Positions 52,143 through 60,964 of a stretch of 64,000 nucleotides of DNA are shown here, in pieces (position 1 is the first letter of the stretch; the number at the start of each line of letters is the position of its first letter). The DNA is taken from the NCBI GenBank assembly GCA_021770825.1, contig JAETQD010000003.1, forward strand, positions 1-64,000, given 5' to 3'. Both the position numbers and the translations under genes were made by a program. Below the pieces are notes generated by a model. That model made no database searches. It was not told the origin of the DNA and saw only the letters and a program-made list of their open reading frames with translations. The DNA comes from Clostridium sp. Its GTDB lineage: Bacteria; Bacillota; Clostridia; Lachnospirales; Lachnospiraceae.

Positions 52143-53393
52143 TTAAGCTTTAAAGAGACTGCCTATTACAGAGAGGAAGATCGGGTTGTAAATATCGTCG
52201 ATGATAACTGCAAAGGACGGATACAGAACCCATGCAATGTTGTGCCATCCGTACTGGTCCATGATGGCCTTTTCATTTGCAACGGCGTTGGAACCGGAAC
52301 CGCAGCCCCAGCCGATGTTTCCGGCTGTCATAACGGCTGCACCGTAGTCACGGCCGAACAGGTTGAAGGATACGAAGATTCCGAACAGTGCCATGAAGAT
52401 ACCCTGTGCAACCAGGATAATACCCATCTGGCCAGCAACCGGAGCAAGCTTTGTAAAGTCTGTGGTCATAAGAACCAGGGCCAGGTAAAGCTCTAAGAAC
52501 ATGTGCTCAATGGCGTCAACTTCCGGTACATAGAATTTAATGTTGCAGGCTTCCATTACGTTTCTTGCAATGGCTCCGGCGAACAGACAGCCGATGAATT
52601 TCGGCATTTCAATCATCGGGATGTTGTCAAGGAGGCAGTAGATCGGCATACCGAGGGCTGCAAGGAGCAGGGTCAGAGCGAACATCATGATCATTCTGGT
52701 GTTGTCAAGCTCCGGAACCTTTCCTGTTACGGCTGCTTCCGGCTTATCGTTGGGGTCAGATTTTAAGCCGTGGCGCATGATTAAGAATGCTGCAACAGGT
52801 CCGCCGATTAAGGAACCCATGATGTTTCCAAGGGTACCGGCAGCTACGCCGATGGTGGTTGCGTCTGCGGCGCCCCACTCTTCAAAGATCGGACCAAAGG
52901 CAGATGCAGTTCCAACGCCGCCGGACATGGCTGCGGAAGAGCACTGGAGGCCAAGAAGGGGGTTGAGGCCGATGACCTTACTGAGTACGATACCAAGTAC
53001 ATCCTGGCAGGTAATCAGGAGACAGGCGGCAAAGGCAATCAGGATACAAAGCTTTCCTCCGGCTTTCTTTAACATCTTTGCACTGAATCCAAAACCAACA
53101 CAGAGGAAGAACAGGTTCTGGCAGAGGTCTTTCATTACGGTGGCATCAAAGGAGATGGACACGATGCCGAATCCCTTGATGGCGGAAATTAAAATCGAGA
53201 AGATAATACCGGAAACCACGGGAGCCGGGATCGCATATTTTCTCAATGCAGCGGACCGTGCAACAATGGCGCGTCCAAGGAAAATTACAATGGCGGCAAA
53301 ACCCAGGGTACATAAGTACTCAAATTTAAATGAGGCGATGGCCCCGTCTGCGGCAGGCTTAAATGTGCCGAAATAACTGATAATACTTTCCAT
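52143..53393 (-). CDS. gltS: Sodium/glutamate symporter
   Basis: A 416-residue membrane carrier of the GltS family with about ten helices in two repeats. Recognisable blocks are YAIPAPVVSGIIFSI, SSAAMSGGVGTASAFGP and AGNIGWGCGSGSNAVAN. Na+-driven glutamate or related dicarboxylate uptake is the expected role. ATG 53393 (MESIISYFGTF) has AAGGGAG upstream. A good promoter and two direct repeats lie between it and the upstream response-regulator gene, suggesting direct control by that pair. Confidence 0.9.
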   Translation of the reverse strand: MESIISYFGTFKPAADGAIASFKFEYLCTLGFAAIVIFLGRAIVARSAALRKYAIPAPVVSGIIFSILISAIKGFGIVSISFDATVMKDLCQNLFFLCVGFGFSAKMLKKAGGKLCILIAFAACLLITCQDVLGIVLSKVIGLNPLLGLQCSSAAMSGGVGTASAFGPIFEEWGAADATTIGVAAGTLGNIMGSLIGGPVAAFLIMRHGLKSDPNDKPEAAVTGKVPELDNTRMIMMFALTLLLAALGMPIYCLLDNIPMIEMPKFIGCLFAGAIARNVMEACNIKFYVPEVDAIEHMFLELYLALVLMTTDFTKLAPVAGQMGIILVAQGIFMALFGIFVSFNLFGRDYGAAVMTAGNIGWGCGSGSNAVANEKAIMDQYGWHNIAWVLYPSFAVIIDDIYNPIFLSVIGSLFKA

Positions 53394-53468
53394 AAAATAA
53401 CTCCCTTCAATTTTCTTTTTTGGCTTCCCCATGCCTTATGTATTAAGGTATTAAAACTTTATGAAAAA

Positions 53469-53497
53469 AGTGTAAAAGAAATTAAAAGTAAAGTCAA
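53469..53497 (-). promoter_or_regulatory. Promoter of gltS
   Basis: On the minus strand TTGACT (53497-53492) and TACACT (53474-53469) are 17 bases apart, about 75 bases before the gltS ATG. Confidence 0.7.
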
Positions 53498-53502
53498 TTT
53501 AA

Positions 53503-53536
53503 GTAAGTATGTAACAGAGTTTTGTAAGTTTAGTAA
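53503..53536 (-). promoter_or_regulatory. Direct repeats upstream of the gltS -35 box
   Basis: On the minus strand TTACTAAACTTAC (53536-53524) and TTACATACTTAC (53514-53503) are direct repeats 22 bases apart, two helical turns, ending five bases before the -35 box. This is a classic activator position, so they are candidate sites for the adjacent CitB-type regulator. Confidence 0.5.
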
Positions 53537-54223
53537 CTAATGTCTGCCAAAACCGTACTGAATCGACGGGCGGCCTCCGGTTTTATAGTCAATGGTGCTG
53601 ATGATTTCCCCGGTGTCCACCATATAGTTCATGTAGCGGCGGATGGTGATACGCGACAGGTGCATCTGTTCTGCAATCTGCTCGCTGGTGAAAAAGCTGT
53701 CGGGGTGCTCCGTGAGAAAGGTCCGGATCATATGGAGCGTGGCCTCATTGAGCCCTTTAGAAAGCTGGGCCGAGGAGTCCGACGGCCCTTCCTGGTGGGA
53801 AAAAAGCTGGTCAATGGCCGTCTGGTTTAAATTTTCCCGGGCCTTTTCCAGATAGAGCTGTTTTTCGTGAAAACGGTCCAGGGCGGCCTTGAACCGTACA
53901 TACTCAAAGGGCTTCACCAGATAGTCCAGAACGCCGCGGCTTAAGAGGGAGCGGACGATGTCCGTGTCGTTGGCGGAGGTGACCATGATGATGGATGGCG
54001 TTTTTCCCATGGAATGGAGTTTGTCGATGAAGGTATCTCCGTTCATTAATGGGGTATAATAGTCCAGAATGATGAGATCACAGGAATTTTTCTTTAAATA
54101 TTCCAGGGCCTCGCCGCCGGATTTGAAGGTGCGGTCCACCCGGAAGGAGGCGGTCACCTCCACATACTGTTTGTTGATGGCCGCCACCATGGGGTCATCT
54201 TCAATGATAATGACATGGTACAT
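53537..54223 (-). CDS. CitB/DcuR-type response regulator
   Basis: A 228-residue regulator. The receiver has IIEDDPMVAAINKQYVEV, phospho-acceptor Asp54 (LIILDYYTPLMNG) and the Lys of LDYLVKPFEYVRF. The C-terminal helix-turn-helix is FTSEQIAEQMHLSRITIRRY, typical of regulators paired with di- or tricarboxylate sensor kinases. Its start shares a base with the kinase stop (TGATG on the minus strand), so they are coupled. The likely target is gltS, directly downstream. Confidence 0.9.
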   Translation of the reverse strand: MYHVIIIEDDPMVAAINKQYVEVTASFRVDRTFKSGGEALEYLKKNSCDLIILDYYTPLMNGDTFIDKLHSMGKTPSIIMVTSANDTDIVRSLLSRGVLDYLVKPFEYVRFKAALDRFHEKQLYLEKARENLNQTAIDQLFSHQEGPSDSSAQLSKGLNEATLHMIRTFLTEHPDSFFTSEQIAEQMHLSRITIRRYMNYMVDTGEIISTIDYKTGGRPSIQYGFGRH

Positions 54224-55824
54224 CAGTTGGACTCCTTTCTCATATAGGTGAAAGTCAGGCAGGTTCCTTCGCCTTCTTCGGTGTCAATGGTAATTTCCCC
54301 GCCCTGAAGCTCAGTGATCTGGTGAATCAGATACAATCCTGTTCCGCGGTTTTCTCCCTTGGAGGAGACACCCAGATCGAAGATATGGGGGAGCAGGTCC
54401 GGACGGATTCCGCGTCCCGTATCCTCACAGGTGATGATGGTGCAGGCCTCGCTCATATGGATGCCGAGGGTGATTTCCTTTATATCCTTTGGACTGGCAG
54501 AAAGCTCTTCGATGGCATTTTCCAGGAGGTTTCCGATGATGGTGATATAGGATTCCATGGGCAAAAGCAGGTCCTTGTTCATACACCGGCTGTCCGGAGT
54601 CACCGCAAGGAGAATTCCGAGCTCTGCCGCATGCATCATTTTTCCGATGACCAGGGCGCAGATCTGGGAAACCCGCAGACAGTCGGCTGTCTGGCGGATG
54701 GCCTGGCTGGAAACCAGGTTGCTGTTGGTGATGAAGGTGATGGCCTGCTCGGTCTGTCCGGTCTGAAGGTAGCCTAAGATCACGTGGAGCTTGTTTAAGA
54801 ATTCATGGTTGAAGGCCCGGAGCGTATCCAACATGGAGCGGGCCCCGGAAAGCTCATCGGATAAAGCCTCCACCTCGGAGCGGTCATTAAAAAGGGTCAG
54901 GACTCCCTGAATGTCTGGCGATGTCCCGATGGGAAGCTCGCTGCAGATTAAGGAATGGTTCATGAACTGGACGCTCCTGGCGGGAACCGGAGTCCCGGTG
55001 GTTAAAATACCCTCAAAGGCCGTGTCAGGAAAAAGCTCCTTAATGGAACGCCCCACAGCCGGTATGTCCGACTCCAGGAAGGACCGGACGGTCTGGTTAG
55101 CAAAGATCACCGCCCCGTTTCTGTCTGAGGCAATGACGCCTTCCGACATGGCATTCAAAACCGTATCCTGCCTTAAATAAAGCTCTAAAAGCTCCTGGGG
55201 ATGATGGCCCATGAGGGAGGAGCGGAGAATCCGCACAATACCGTGGGACAGGAGAATGCTGGCCAAAAGCATTACAAGGGTAATGGCAAGGTAGGCCGGA
55301 AGCAGGGCCTTTGCCTGCTCGGAAATATAGGTGGTGAAGACCGAAGCCATCACAAAGCCGATGATGGTGCCGTCTTTTGAGGTGATGGCGTGGAAGGCAC
55401 GGCGCTGGGGGCCATGGGTTCCGAGTCCTGTGGTGATATACGGTTCACTGCCGGAGAGGATGGCCTTTTCTTCCCCGTCCACCAGGGTTTCTCCGGTCTC
55501 CTGCCGGTTGGTGTGGTAATAACGCAGGCCGTGGGTATCATAAATGACAATCAGGTTCAGGTCAGAAAAATGTTCAAGGAGAGAATCCAGCTCCAGCCTG
55601 GCCTCCTCGGTGGGGTAGCCGATGGTGAGCATGTCCACCACGTGGTCCATGGAAGCAATATAGGAAGAAATCCCCATAATATTTTTGTCAATTTCTTTTT
55701 TCTGGCGGGTAAGATTGAAGGATAGGGTTATACTTAAAGAGAGAAGCAGCATGCAGACCGAAATGGAAAGGAAGCTGATAAAAAGCTGTTTCTCCAGGGA
55801 AAATTTTCTGAACTTTTCAATCAT
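54223..55824 (-). CDS. CitA/DcuS-type sensor histidine kinase
   Basis: A 533-residue sensor kinase. Helix 1 (about 15-37) and helix 2 (about 175-197) flank an extracytoplasmic sensor domain of about 135 residues. A cytoplasmic PAS domain follows (VLNAMSEGVIASDRNGAVIFAN). The H-box is RAFNHEFLNKLHVILGYLQ, of the SpoOB-like class, and the ATPase shows IIGNLLENAIEEL and DLGVSSKGENRGTGLYLIHQI. ATG 55824 has GGGAGGTG upstream; a longer TTG frame begins inside the promoter. The external ligand is probably a carboxylate or glutamate. Confidence 0.92.
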   Translation of the reverse strand: MIEKFRKFSLEKQLFISFLSISVCMLLLSLSITLSFNLTRQKKEIDKNIMGISSYIASMDHVVDMLTIGYPTEEARLELDSLLEHFSDLNLIVIYDTHGLRYYHTNRQETGETLVDGEEKAILSGSEPYITTGLGTHGPQRRAFHAITSKDGTIIGFVMASVFTTYISEQAKALLPAYLAITLVMLLASILLSHGIVRILRSSLMGHHPQELLELYLRQDTVLNAMSEGVIASDRNGAVIFANQTVRSFLESDIPAVGRSIKELFPDTAFEGILTTGTPVPARSVQFMNHSLICSELPIGTSPDIQGVLTLFNDRSEVEALSDELSGARSMLDTLRAFNHEFLNKLHVILGYLQTGQTEQAITFITNSNLVSSQAIRQTADCLRVSQICALVIGKMMHAAELGILLAVTPDSRCMNKDLLLPMESYITIIGNLLENAIEELSASPKDIKEITLGIHMSEACTIITCEDTGRGIRPDLLPHIFDLGVSSKGENRGTGLYLIHQITELQGGEITIDTEEGEGTCLTFTYMRKESN

Positions 55825-55873
55825 TTTACACACCTCCCGGAGATAAAATTTGCTGGTTCTTAAATTTACCATC

Positions 55874-55902
55874 AGTATAAAGAAAAAAAGTGGATATGGC
55901 AA
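55874..55902 (-). promoter_or_regulatory. Promoter of the CitAB-type kinase-regulator pair
   Basis: On the minus strand TTGCCA (55902-55897) and TATACT (55879-55874) are 17 bases apart, about 50 bases before the kinase ATG. It is back to back with the gapA promoter. Confidence 0.7.
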
Positions 55903-55934
55903 GAAAAATTAAGGTGACATTTTATAAAAAGGGC

Positions 55935-55963
55935 TTGCTATTTCTGGAAGAATTAGGTACAAT
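55935..55963 (+). promoter_or_regulatory. Promoter of gapA
   Basis: TTGCTA (55935-55940) and TACAAT (55958-55963) are 17 bases apart. Transcription near 55970 leaves a leader of almost 190 bases before gapA. Confidence 0.65.
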
Positions 55964-55991
55964 ACAAGGTAGGTTGATTAATATTTAACAA

Positions 55992-56071
55992 TCGTAACTG
56001 TTCGGTGCTCTCACAGTTGCGAGCAAAAATCCATTAGAATCGCCTTCGGCGATGGGATTTTTGCCTGTTTT
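55992..56071 (+). promoter_or_regulatory. gapA leader with two adjacent stem-loops, the second terminator-like
   Basis: Stem 1: TCGTAACTGT (55992-56001) pairs with ACAGTTGCGA (56013-56022) with one wobble. Stem 2 begins on the next base: GCAAAAATCC (56023-56032) pairs with GGATTTTTGC (56055-56064), with an inner ATCGCC/GGCGAT stem, then CTGTTTTTC. The arrangement resembles a sensor hairpin followed by a terminator. I do not recognise a known riboswitch. From 56072 to the ribosome site (TAGGAGGA) I see nothing else. Confidence 0.55.
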
Positions 56072-56157
56072 TCTGCATATCTTTACGGTCAGCGCAGCAA
56101 GTGTGCAGACCTGTTGGATAGTTATCATCAATCACATTTTTTTAGGAGGAATGAAAA

Positions 56158-57177
56158 ATGGCAGTTAAAGTTGCAATTAATGGTTTTGGCCGTATCGGTC
56201 GTCTGGCTTTCAGACAGATGTTTGGCGCAGAGGGATTTGAGATCGTAGCAATCAACGACTTAACTTCTCCGGAAATGCTGGCTCATTTATTAAAGTATGA
56301 TTCCACTCAGGGCAGATATGCACTGGCTGATAAGGTATCTTTCGGTGAGGATTCCATCACTGTTGACGGCAAAGAGATCAAGATCTATGCAAAGGCCAAC
56401 GCAGCAGAGCTTCCGTGGGGAGAGATCGGCGTTGACGTAGTATTAGAGTGCACAGGTTTCTATACTTCCAAAGCAAAAGCACAGGCTCATATCGATGCAG
56501 GCGCTAAGCACGTTATCATCTCCGCTCCGGCTGGAAATGATCTTCCGACCATCGTTTACAATGTAAACCATGAGACTCTCAGCAAAGAGGATCACATCAT
56601 CTCCGCTGCTTCCTGTACAACAAACTGCCTGGCTCCGATGGCAAAGGCATTAAACGATGCATTCCCGATCCAGTCCGGTATTATGTGCACCATCCACGCT
56701 TACACAGGCGACCAGATGACTCTGGATGGACCGCAGAGAAAGGGCGACAAGAGAAGAAGCCGCGCTGCAGCCGTAAATATCGTTCCCAACAGCACAGGTG
56801 CTGCTAAGGCTATCGGCCTTGTTATTCCGGAATTAAATGGTAAGTTAATCGGTTCCGCACAGCGTGTTCCCACACCGACAGGTTCCACCACAATCTTAAC
56901 AGCAGTTGTTAAGGGACAGCCCACCAAGGAAGCCATCAACGAGGCTATGAAGGCTGCTTCCAACGAGTCCTTCGGCTACAACACCGACGAGATCGTTTCC
57001 AGCGATATCATCGGTATGAAGTTTGGTTCCCTGTTCGATGCAACTCAGACAATGGTTCTTCCGATTGACGAGAACACTGCTGAGGTTCAGGTTGTATCCT
57101 GGTACGACAACGAGAACTCCTACACAAGCCAGATGGTTCGTACCATCAAGCACTTTGGTAAATTACTGAACGCTTAA
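56158..57177 (+). CDS. gapA: Glyceraldehyde-3-phosphate dehydrogenase
   Basis: The glycolytic NAD-dependent dehydrogenase, 339 residues. The NAD-binding motif is [16 protein letters not shown], and the catalytic Cys lies in [17 protein letters not shown]. Codon use is strongly biased towards a restricted set, as expected for a highly expressed gene. TAGGAGGAATG precedes the ATG. A structured leader lies upstream and a strong terminator separates it from pgk. Confidence 0.97.
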   Translation: MAVKVAINGFGRIGRLAFRQMFGAEGFEIVAINDLTSPEMLAHLLKYDSTQGRYALADKVSFGEDSITVDGKEIKIYAKANAAELPWGEIGVDVVLECTGFYTSKAKAQAHIDAGAKHVIISAPAGNDLPTIVYNVNHETLSKEDHIISAASCTTNCLAPMAKALNDAFPIQSGIMCTIHAYTGDQMTLDGPQRKGDKRRSRAAAVNIVPNSTGAAKAIGLVIPELNGKLIGSAQRVPTPTGSTTILTAVVKGQPTKEAINEAMKAASNESFGYNTDEIVSSDIIGMKFGSLFDATQTMVLPIDENTAEVQVVSWYDNENSYTSQMVRTIKHFGKLLNA

Positions 57178-57208
57178 TGCACTGCGAAGATTACAATTAG
57201 GCTCATTA

Positions 57209-57244
57209 AGGGTCCGGTCTGATGAGGACCGGACCCTTTTTATT
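57209..57244 (+). terminator. Strong hairpin terminator between gapA and pgk
   Basis: AGGGTCCGGTC (57209-57219) pairs perfectly with GACCGGACCCT (57227-57237), followed by TTTTTATT. Only about 20 bases remain before pgk, and they are occupied by its ribosome site. Confidence 0.85.
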
Positions 57245-57264
57245 CCATCAAGGAGGAAAATGAT

Positions 57265-58488
57265 ATGTCTTTAAATAAGAAAACAGTTGATGATATCAAC
57301 GTAAAAGGAAAAAGAGTTCTGGTTCGCTGCGATTTCAACGTACCGCTTAAAAACGGCGAAATCACAGACGAGACACGTATCGTAGCAGCCCTTCCCACAA
57401 TTAAAAAATTAATCAATGACGGCGGAAAGGTAATCCTCTGCTCCCATCTTGGAAAAGTAAAGAACGGCCCCAACGAGGGAGAATCCCTGGCTCCGGTTGC
57501 AAAGAGACTTTCTGAGAAGTTAGGCAAGGAGGTTACCTTCGTATCCGATTACAATGTGACAGGCGAGGCAGCAACCAAGGCCGTGGAGGCTATGAACGAG
57601 GGAGATGTGGTGCTTCTTCAGAACACCCGCTTCCGCGGAAAAGAAGAGACAAAGAACGGCGAAGAGTTCAGCAAGGAGCTGGCTGATCTGGCTGATGACT
57701 ATGTATGCGACGCCTTTGGTTCTTCCCACAGAGCACACGCTTCCGTTGAGGGCGTGACAAAGTTTATCACTGCAAAGGGCGGTTCCAATGTGGTTGGTTA
57801 CTTAATGCAGAAAGAAATCGAATTCCTCGGCAATGCCGTTGAGAATCCCGTAAGACCGTTCGTTGCCATCCTTGGCGGCGCAAAGGTTGCAGACAAGTTA
57901 AACGTTATCTCCAACCTGCTTGAAAAGTGCGATACCCTGATTATCGGCGGCGGTATGGCCTACACCTTCTTAAAGGCACAGGGCAAGGAAATCGGAAACT
58001 CCCTGGTTGACGATTCCAAGATCGACTACTGCAAGGAAATGATGGAAAAGGCAGAGAAGCTCGGAAAGAAGCTGCTGCTTCCGGTGGACACCACAGTGGT
58101 TGCAGCATTCCCGAACCCCATCGATGCCCCGGTTGAAGTGGAGTACGTTTCCGTAGATGCTATCCCGGCTGACAAAGAGGGCGTGGACATCGGACCGGAG
58201 ACCTGCAAGTTATATGCAGATGCTGTGAAGAATGCAAAGACCGTTGTATGGAACGGACCCATGGGCGTATTTGAGAACCCGACTCTGGCAGCAGGCACCA
58301 TCGCAGTTGCAAAGGCCCTGGCTGAGACAGAGGCTACCACCATCATCGGCGGCGGTGATTCCGCAGCAGCCGTAAACCAGCTCGGCTTCGGCGACAAGAT
58401 GAGCCACATTTCCACAGGCGGCGGCGCATCCCTCGAATTCCTTGAGGGCAAGGAGCTCCCGGGTGTAGTGGCAGCGGACGATAAATAG
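57265..58488 (+). CDS. pgk: Phosphoglycerate kinase
   Basis: Makes ATP and 3-phosphoglycerate from 1,3-bisphosphoglycerate. Substrate motifs are [22 protein letters not shown] and [20 protein letters not shown]. The nucleotide site is [13 protein letters not shown] with [16 protein letters not shown]-like [15 protein letters not shown] near the end. It has 407 residues. AAGGAGGAAAA precedes the ATG. No room exists for a promoter after the gapA terminator, so expression depends on read-through or a promoter inside gapA. Confidence 0.97.
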   Translation: MSLNKKTVDDINVKGKRVLVRCDFNVPLKNGEITDETRIVAALPTIKKLINDGGKVILCSHLGKVKNGPNEGESLAPVAKRLSEKLGKEVTFVSDYNVTGEAATKAVEAMNEGDVVLLQNTRFRGKEETKNGEEFSKELADLADDYVCDAFGSSHRAHASVEGVTKFITAKGGSNVVGYLMQKEIEFLGNAVENPVRPFVAILGGAKVADKLNVISNLLEKCDTLIIGGGMAYTFLKAQGKEIGNSLVDDSKIDYCKEMMEKAEKLGKKLLLPVDTTVVAAFPNPIDAPVEVEYVSVDAIPADKEGVDIGPETCKLYADAVKNAKTVVWNGPMGVFENPTLAAGTIAVAKALAETEATTIIGGGDSAAAVNQLGFGDKMSHISTGGGASLEFLEGKELPGVVAADDK

Positions 58489-58532
58489 ACCGAAGGCAAC
58501 GTTCCCGTATTATATTTTTGGAGGATAAAAAA

Positions 58533-59282
58533 ATGGCAAGAAGAAAAATCATTGCAGGCAACTGGAAAATGAACATGACTCCCACAGAGGCAGTTGCTCT
58601 GGTTGAGACATTAAAACCGTTGGTGGCAACCGAAGAGGCAGATGTTGTTTTCTGCGTTCCGGCCATCGACATCATTCCGGTTGTGGAGGCTTGTAAGGGA
58701 ACCAACATCGAAGTTGGCGCTGAGAATATGTACTTTGAGGAGAAGGGCGCATACACAGGCGAAATCTCTCCCAACATGCTGACAGATGCAGGCGTGAAAT
58801 ATGTGATCATCGGCCACTCCGAGAGAAGAGAGTACTTCGCTGAGACCGATGAGACTGTAAATAAGAAGGTATTAAAGGCATTTGAGCATGGCCTTACCCC
58901 CATCATCTGCTGCGGCGAAACCCTGACCCAGAGAGAGCAGGGAATCACCATCGACTGGATCAGAAAGCAGGTTAAGATTGCGTTCCAGAATGTGACCGCA
59001 GACCAGGCAAAGACAGCCGTAATCGCTTATGAGCCGATCTGGGCCATCGGAACCGGAAAGACTGCAACCACCGAGCAGGCAGAGGAAGTATGTGCAGCCA
59101 TCCGCGCATGCATCGGAGAAGTTTACGATGAGGCAACAAAAGAAGCCATCCGTATCCAGTACGGCGGCTCCGTAAATGCAGGAAATGCAGCAGAGTTATT
59201 CGCTCAGGCCGACATCGACGGCGGTCTTGTGGGCGGCGCTTCCTTAAAGGCTGATTTTGGAAAGATTGTCAACTACAAATAA
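58533..59282 (+). CDS. tpiA: Triosephosphate isomerase
   Basis: Interconverts dihydroxyacetone phosphate and glyceraldehyde 3-phosphate. The N-terminal AGNWKMNMT holds the substrate Asn and Lys, GHSERREYF the electrophilic His, and [15 protein letters not shown] the catalytic Glu and loop 6. ATG 58533 ([10 protein letters not shown], 249 residues) follows TTTGGAGGAT; an in-frame TTG 15 bases earlier lies in that ribosome site. It is 44 bases after pgk and ends the glycolytic run. Confidence 0.97.
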   Translation: MARRKIIAGNWKMNMTPTEAVALVETLKPLVATEEADVVFCVPAIDIIPVVEACKGTNIEVGAENMYFEEKGAYTGEISPNMLTDAGVKYVIIGHSERREYFAETDETVNKKVLKAFEHGLTPIICCGETLTQREQGITIDWIRKQVKIAFQNVTADQAKTAVIAYEPIWAIGTGKTATTEQAEEVCAAIRACIGEVYDEATKEAIRIQYGGSVNAGNAAELFAQADIDGGLVGGASLKADFGKIVNYK

Positions 59283-59302
59283 GACCAAAAACGGCATAAA
59301 AA

Positions 59303-59336
59303 GCGGGCGGGATGGGAGATCATTCCGCCCGCTTTT
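59303..59336. terminator. Terminator between tpiA and the TetR gene
   Basis: GCGGGCGG (59303-59310) pairs with CCGCCCGC (59325-59332), followed by TTTT on the plus strand and by TTTTTATG on the minus strand, so it can serve both convergent genes. Confidence 0.8.
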
Positions 59337-59345
59337 GCTATAAAG

Positions 59346-59912
59346 TTACCGAAAATCCAGAGTCCTGGCGCAGAAACCGGCCATGAATTCAATGGACTCC
59401 TTCATCCCATCCTGGGACCAGTGGACCACGATGGTGGAAAGGGCGCCCTCCCAGGCCAGGAAGCGGTAATGGTCTTCACTATCCTGGGAGTGGTCCAGCT
59501 TTTTTGAGATGGAGTAGGTGCTGAACACAGGGGTATTCAGCATATGGGCCTGGAGCAGCAGGCAGAACTGGCCGGAGTGTTCCTTGATGGAGCGGAAAAA
59601 TTCATAGTACCAGGCATATGGGTTCTCCTGGAATACGGGAGTGGTAAAAGAAGCGGCCAGCTCATCCAGGAATGCATTGCAGGTTTCGTTTAACACCTCT
59701 TCCTTAGAATTGTAATTCCGGTAGAAGGCGGTGCGTGAGACGCCGGAGCGCCGCACGATTTCGGAGATGGAGATTTTGTCAAAGGGCTTTTGGCCCATCA
59801 GGTAGATTAAGGCGGTCTGGAGACATTCTCTGGTGAGGCGGTTGGACTCCTTGTTGGACATTCGGAGGACATCCCGCTTTTCAAGTTCTGTTCCTTTTCT
59901 GGTTTCCTGCAT
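59346..59912 (-). CDS. TetR-family transcriptional regulator
   Basis: A 188-residue regulator. The N-terminal helix-turn-helix reads KISISEIVRRSGVSRTAFYRNYNSKEEVL. The C-terminal half resembles the TetR_C_8-type domain of DhaS-like regulators, with aromatic residues (NPYAWYYEFFRSI) that could line a ligand pocket. ATG 59912 has AAAGGAG upstream; an ATG 18 bases earlier overlaps that site. It is divergent from degV, with palindromic half-sites in the gap. Confidence 0.88.
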   Translation of the reverse strand: MQETRKGTELEKRDVLRMSNKESNRLTRECLQTALIYLMGQKPFDKISISEIVRRSGVSRTAFYRNYNSKEEVLNETCNAFLDELAASFTTPVFQENPYAWYYEFFRSIKEHSGQFCLLLQAHMLNTPVFSTYSISKKLDHSQDSEDHYRFLAWEGALSTIVVHWSQDGMKESIEFMAGFCARTLDFR

Positions 59913-59977
59913 GTATGGTTCTCCTTTCACAGACGTTACAAAAATCAGGGATTCTGTTCAGTCCGAAAGTCTGTCTA

Positions 59978-60030
59978 TTGACGGCATCGTGGTCTGATGT
60001 TACAGTTGTAAATACGATATAAATGTAACA
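59978..60030 (+). promoter_or_regulatory. degV promoter with TGTTACA/TGTAACA half-sites
   Basis: TTGACG (59978-59983) and TACAGT (60001-60006) are 17 bases apart. TGTTACA (59998-60004) and its complement TGTAACA (60024-60030) flank the -10 box and start. A third GTTACA is at 59935-59940, next to the TetR gene. These are candidate operators for the TetR regulator. Confidence 0.45.
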
Positions 60031-60072
60031 CAGTAAACCAAAATTTGTCAAATACAGGGGAATCAAAAGAAA

Positions 60073-60960
60073 ATGAAGCCAATCGGAATTATCACGGACA
60101 GCCACAGCAGCATCAGCCAGAAAGAGGCGAAGGAGAGAGGAATTTTAGTGCTGCCGATGCCGTTTTATATTGACGGAGAATGCTTTTACGAGGGGGTCAC
60201 CTTATCAAGGGAGACCTTTTTTGAGAAAATGGACGCCGGAGCACAGATCACCACCTCCCAGCCGTCCCCGGCTTCCGTTATGGAAATCTGGGACAAGGCC
60301 CTAGAGGAATACGAGAAAGTCCTTTATATGCCCATCAGCAGCGGTTTGAGCGGTTCCTGCGAAACGGCAGCAGCTCTGGCCAGGGATGAAAAATATGAGG
60401 GACGTGTTCTGGTGGTGGACCATGGACAGGTGGCGACTCCCCTGCATCAGATGATTTTGGATACGCAGGAATTAATAGAAAAGGGATATTCCGCAGAGGA
60501 AATCAAGGAAATCCTGGAAAAAGCCAAGGAGCGGATGATGATTTACATAGGTGTCCAGACCCTGGAAAACTTAAAGCGGGGCGGACGGATTACTCCCGCT
60601 GCTGCAGCTTTGGGAGCAGTCTTTAACATTAAGCCGGTCCTTAAGCTGGAAACAGGAAAGCTGGATTCCTATAAAAAATGTCACGGCTTTTTAAAGGCCA
60701 GAAAGACCATGATCGAGGCCATGGAAAAAGAGATGGAAACCAGATTTAAAGAGGCAAAAGAGGCTGGCGCCATCCATCTTCTGGCGGCCTCCAGTGCGTC
60801 CGACCAGGAAACAGAAAACTGGGTGAGGGAAATTGAGGCGGCTTTTCCGGGAATGACCGTCATGTGCGACCCCTTAACCCTGGGTGTGTCCTGCCATACC
60901 GGACAGGGTGCCCTTGGAATTGGCTGTGCCGTAAAACCGGATTTCGGCATGGAACGGTAA
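60073..60960 (+). CDS. degV: DegV-family fatty-acid-binding protein
   Basis: A 295-residue DegV/FakB-like protein. It shows IITDSHSSISQKEAKERGI, the conserved TTSQPSPASVMEIW and PISSGLSGSCETAAALA, RGGRITPAAAALGAVFNIKP, and a C-terminal SCHTGQGALGIGC. The family binds a fatty acid and, as FakB, presents it to the kinase FakA. No fakA is visible here. It lies five bases before cardiolipin synthase, supporting a lipid role. Confidence 0.9.
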   Translation: MKPIGIITDSHSSISQKEAKERGILVLPMPFYIDGECFYEGVTLSRETFFEKMDAGAQITTSQPSPASVMEIWDKALEEYEKVLYMPISSGLSGSCETAAALARDEKYEGRVLVVDHGQVATPLHQMILDTQELIEKGYSAEEIKEILEKAKERMMIYIGVQTLENLKRGGRITPAAAALGAVFNIKPVLKLETGKLDSYKKCHGFLKARKTMIEAMEKEMETRFKEAKEAGAIHLLAASSASDQETENWVREIEAAFPGMTVMCDPLTLGVSCHTGQGALGIGCAVKPDFGMER

Positions 60961-60964
60961 CGGA

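Noticed and set aside
52687-53376. 229-codon open frame on the plus strand
   Set aside because: Antisense to gltS; Pro/Ala/Lys-rich translation without domain features.
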